The notes beneath the pieces were generated by a model that worked only from the letters and a program-made list of their open reading frames with translations, had not been told where the DNA came from and ran no database searches. Both the position numbers and the translations under genes were made by a program. A stretch of 64,000 nt of DNA from Clarkia xantiana subsp. parviflora (Eukaryota > Streptophyta > Magnoliopsida > Myrtales > Onagraceae): NCBI GenBank assembly GCA_036873135.1, contig JAPTYO010000007.1, positions 20,628,763-20,692,762 of the forward strand, read 5' to 3'. Positions 60,365 through 64,000 of the stretch are shown in pieces (the stretch's first letter is position 1; each line of letters begins with the position of its first letter).

Positions 60365-61759
60365 AATATATTATTTGTGTTGGGTCCTCACCCCCAATAG
60401 ACATCTTTGGCACATTTTCATTTTATTAACAAAAAATATATTATATTAAATTCCTATATTTTATAAAATTAATAATTTAGTCATTACTATATTTGAGAAA
60501 CATTTATTTATCTTTAATATTATTACTAAATCATTATTTGAATTTTTTTATTTACCTATGATGTAACATCAGATCATATATATAGAAAATCCCCGTACAC
60601 AATATATATTTAGAAAACATTAAATATATATATATATATATGCTACATCCAATCCAATATACATCTAGAAAATCATAAATATCTATCTATATACCAATAT
60701 ATTATTTGTGTTGGGTCCTCACCCCCAATAGACATCTTTGGCACCTTTTCATTTTATTAACAAAAACTATATTATATTAAATTCCTATATTTTATAAAAT
60801 TAATAATTTAGTCATTACTATAGTTGAGAAACATTTATTTATCTTTAATATTATTACTAAACCATTATTTAAATTTTGTTATTTTTTTAAGGTCGCTTAG
60901 TCGGCATGTCATAGTAATTATAATTAACTTACAATCCAATATTCATATCAATTTAAGTCAGCCCTATCATACTCATTCCGTTCAAATTTCGGATACATGT
61001 AAAAAAAAATTATTCAACGAATTATATAGATCGAGTGATATATGTTCCGCCTGTTGAGATTTTTCTATCACATAGATCAGTCACTTACCAAATTATATAT
61101 ATAACAAGTCAAAATATGGGTGAAATGTGGTTCTTGAAGTTTGACCTCGTACAAATAACATTTTACTCATCGTCCAATATTTATTGACTCAAACTATTAA
61201 TTTAGTTCTTCTATTTGTTAATACAGTCACATTGTGTACAACCTAATTAATTTTAACTAAATATTTTGTAAATTCAAGTCTAAACTTTATATTTTTGTGA
61301 TTTAATTTTATCTTTATTGTTAAATCAAATTTTGTTGGTATTGTGATATTGTATATAATTACGTTTGTATAGGTCAAATCTGGCCATTGATGACTCTAAG
61401 TAGTTAAGAACAAGTTTACATTCTTGACACCTACCTCAAGTTGATGAGTTAGATACAATTGAGCCGTTAATGACCAACGTAATGCTCGACCCAACTCATT
61501 TATATATCTAACTATAAGGCTAACTTAGTACCGTAACTGAAGACATTAGTTAATTTTTTACTTAATTATCCTCTTCTCTTTATCATGTTTTGAATTACGT
61601 TATGTCGCTCTTCTCTATCACATAGATTCGTTTCTCACAACAAATCAACTTGCCCATATTTTACTTTTATTAATTATAAATATTAGTAAACTTAATATTG
61701 ATTATATATTTTGAAATTTAAATGATCGATGCGCGTGCAACGCACGCGTTAATAACTAG
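60350..61759 (+). mobile_element. Non-autonomous Helitron B
   Basis: The 3' end is a hairpin at 61731-61748 (GCGCGTGC AAC GCACGCG), then TTAATAACTAG at 61749-61759 followed by T, a classic Helitron terminus. The 5' part, ATACCAATATA...GGTCCTCACCCCCAATAGAC, occurs twice (about 60355 and 60690), so the 5' end is duplicated, with TCTATATACC at 60686 a likely true start. Interior blocks match Helitron A on its opposite strand. No coding capacity. Confidence 0.8.
60355..60880 (+). repeat. 332-bp direct repeat at the Helitron B 5' end
   Basis: About 190 bp starting ATACCAATATATTATTTGTG is repeated after roughly 332 bp with few differences (CACATTTTC against CACCTTTTC). It could be a tandem duplication or two Helitron 5' ends inserted side by side. 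Confidence 0.85.
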
Positions 61760-62690
61760 TATATATTAATTTACTAAAGTATTAGTTATTCATGAATATC
61801 ATAAAAAAGGAGTTATAATTTTTCTACGATATTATAGTATACAAACTATTTTATGTTAAAGTAGACGTAAAAATTTTATGAATGACATCACATAATATCA
61901 TATTTTCTATCTTATGTATGCTATTGTAATAAATTAATCATTAATATAATAATAATAAAATGTACAAAGTTCTTACTCACTAATTAATGGGTGTGTTTGG
62001 ACAACACATAATTCATATAGCTTTTAAAGAGTTGATGATAACTATCAACAAAGCAGTTATGGACTTATGGTATAGTGGTTAATAATGCCGACTCGTGTAT
62101 AGTTTGGCTATATGTCTTGAATTCGAATTCTCCTAAATGACTTGGAAAATGAGGACTAATGCTTAACGAGTTAAACTATTAATAGTTAATTATGTTTTGT
62201 TAACATACGTACTGATTGTTCAAATGTATAATTTAGTCACAAATGACAAAAGAATCCGAATATTATATTGTGTGGGCTTAGAGTCGCTAGTACCCACATC
62301 TTATATAATTATTATAGTCATTCATATTCAGGTCGGCATCTCCATCGGGATTTAACCAAACTTGGGTTACAAGTGGGCTAGATGGTGAGAGGTGTAGTTG
62401 TGGTCGTGCCCAGCCCCCCAGAGTCACTTCGATTCGCTCAATTTTCGATTTTTTATTCAATTTTTTAATAAAGAAAATGAAGCACAATAAAATCATTTCA
62501 CCTTTAATTTACGGGTAAATATTGTAAACCTAACTGCATTTCTTGGGATTAACTCTGGTAAGCCTAGTTCAATGTATACTGACTGACCACACATCGATCG
62601 TTTCAAAGTGCATTATGGAGGATATAATACTTTTTAAAATAACGAGATCTTTTTCTTCCATATATATATATACATATGCAGTTTTAGTTT
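61760..62690. other. AT-rich intergenic DNA
   Basis: No gene seen. The small minus-strand frames here have no family features. Confidence 0.6.
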
Positions 62691-63215
62691 TATAATATGG
62701 AACATTTGGATTAAATGGTATTTTGGTACTATAAATATGTTTTTTTATATAGGCATTTGATATTATATGTTTGCATTTTGTAAACTTTAAGAGCATCTGT
62801 TAGTCAACTGTCAAGTTTATGGTCCACTACTATTTTTTTTTGTCTAAATTGCAAAAATTAAAAGTTATGTGTATAAATTGGAGGACAAAATTGAACAAAA
62901 AAAAGTATTTAATACTTAAACTTGGCAGTTGATTAACAGATGCACCACAATTAGACCCTAGGGTCAAATTGAGTTTTTAGGGACTAAAGTGCAAAAATAA
63001 AAAGTTATATATTTAAATTGAATGACTAAATTGAAAAAAAATAAAAGTATTTAACGGTCAAATTTGACAGTTGACTAACAAACAAATACACCAAAAGTTT
63101 ACAAAATGCAAACATATGACACCAAAAACCTTAAAAAAATATATAATGACATTAAAAGCCAACATTGATAAATATATGACATTAAAATACCTTAAAATTT
63201 TTATTTTTTTCATTA
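62690..63215. mobile_element. Nested inverted-repeat elements
   Basis: Outer inverted repeat: CATATGTTTGCATTTTGTAA-type sequence at about 62750-62790 and its reverse complement at 63093-63120. Inside, 62791-63085 has ends GCATCTGTTAGTCAACTGTC and TTTGACAGTTGACTAACA, and holds two direct copies (about 140 bp apart) of a unit with AAAAGTTAT and AAAGTATTTAA. It looks like one MITE nested in another. Target duplications are unclear. Confidence 0.6.
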
Positions 63216-64000
63216 TACCAGAGGCGCATCAATATCTTCTTTTACTCGGAAACTAATCAAAACTGACTGGAACCGGTTGGAATATGTCTGTTTCGGATAC
63301 TCATTTGAAATCTCTCACGTTTTTTTTCTTCTCATAATCCTCGGACATTATATAGTCAGTTTAAGATAAAAACATGCAACTACAAATCTTATATGATATG
63401 ACAACGTTGAAAGTACAATACTATACACATCTAAACGAAGTGTTTAGAGACCGATGAACAAGCACACCGTATGTAAGTGTTCGGTTTTGAAACCGAACTC
63501 AGCGCCGAATCGAATAAGTGTGTTCGGTTCCCCCGGATCAACCGATTTCAGCAAAAAGATGTTATTTTTTTCATTCGATCTACCGAACCGGTGCCAATTT
63601 TGAAGGTCCAATCCGGTCTGACCTAGTTCACTGTAAAGACCGAATTCAAATGGCATCTTGGGTTTTTTTAGGAAAGCGTGGGGTTGCCGGTTTGGGGTTC
63701 AACCCGGTTTTCAAAACACTATTTTTTTTTCTACTATTTATCATAAATTCTAAATATTCTTCAGTATTAAAGATAGAACAGCTAATCTAAATATTCTAAT
63801 GGTTAGTTTAAGTTGGTGGATAACGACGGTCACTGACGTATCCAGAATATTACCTTTGTAAAATTATTTTTGTGAAGATTTAATATATAACTGTATTTCA
63901 TTAGAAAAATTATATAAAACATAAAACATGTATGAAAAAAAATGTTTTTTTAATAATAACATGTTTCAAAACGGTAATAATTGTTATTTTGTTCAATCAG
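63216..64000. other. Intergenic, possible hAT-like CCGGTT-rich block
   Basis: Bases 63470-63720 hold repeated and inverted GGTTCGG/CCGAACC and AACCGG phrases like decayed hAT MITEs, but no clear ends. The rest is AT-rich. No gene seen. Confidence 0.4.

Overview
The window is nuclear DNA from a flowering plant, most likely a eudicot. The evidence is plant-only or plant-typical protein families (class XI myosin, ROS1/DEMETER-type DNA glycosylase, a small Cupin_3 protein), GT-AG introns of plant size, Copia, Helitron, Tourist and hAT elements, and an insertion of plastid DNA. It is very AT-rich and most of it is intergenic or transposon-derived. I could not fix the species from sequence alone.

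Layout, left to right. 1-1.7 kb: no recognisable gene. 1.7-3.8 kb (minus): intron-poor, frameshifted copy of the C-terminal half of a ROS1/DEMETER-like 5-methylcytosine DNA glycosylase. 5.6-6.06 kb (plus): intact two-exon cupin gene, with a foldback element just downstream. 6.6-10.25 kb (minus): four-coding-exon LisH/CTLH/WD40 gene of the WDR26 type, with a 5'-UTR intron. 12.4-13.1 kb: two abutting Tourist-like MITEs. 14.8-20.6 kb (plus): a pfkB carbohydrate-kinase pseudogene broken by a 5'-truncated Copia element, with about 0.5 kb of the gene duplicated on both sides. 23.0-23.8 kb: further MITEs. 26.1-36.1 kb (plus): complete myosin XI gene, 39 coding exons and 1,500 codons. 37.9-39.07 kb: a long hairpin followed by a composite plastid insertion (rps12 intron plus ycf2). 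39.6-40.0 kb: Copia 3' remnant. 41.1-41.85 kb: solo LTR. 46.9-49.3 kb: Helitron with internal tandem repeats. 49.5-50.07 kb: hAT-type MITE. 51.6-58.3 kb: a small non-autonomous LTR element with a young, apparently intact Copia element nested in one of its LTRs. 60.35-61.76 kb: second Helitron of the same family. 62.7-63.2 kb: nested inverted-repeat elements.

Three host genes look intact (cupin, WDR26-like, myosin XI). They do not form a pathway; as usual in plants, each is probably transcribed alone. The rest records transposon nesting, retroposition, organelle-to-nucleus transfer and break repair. I found no convincing new molecular system. The most informative items are the glycosylase retrocopy, the duplicated and split pfkB locus, the recently inserted Copia element, and the long hairpin beside the plastid insertion.
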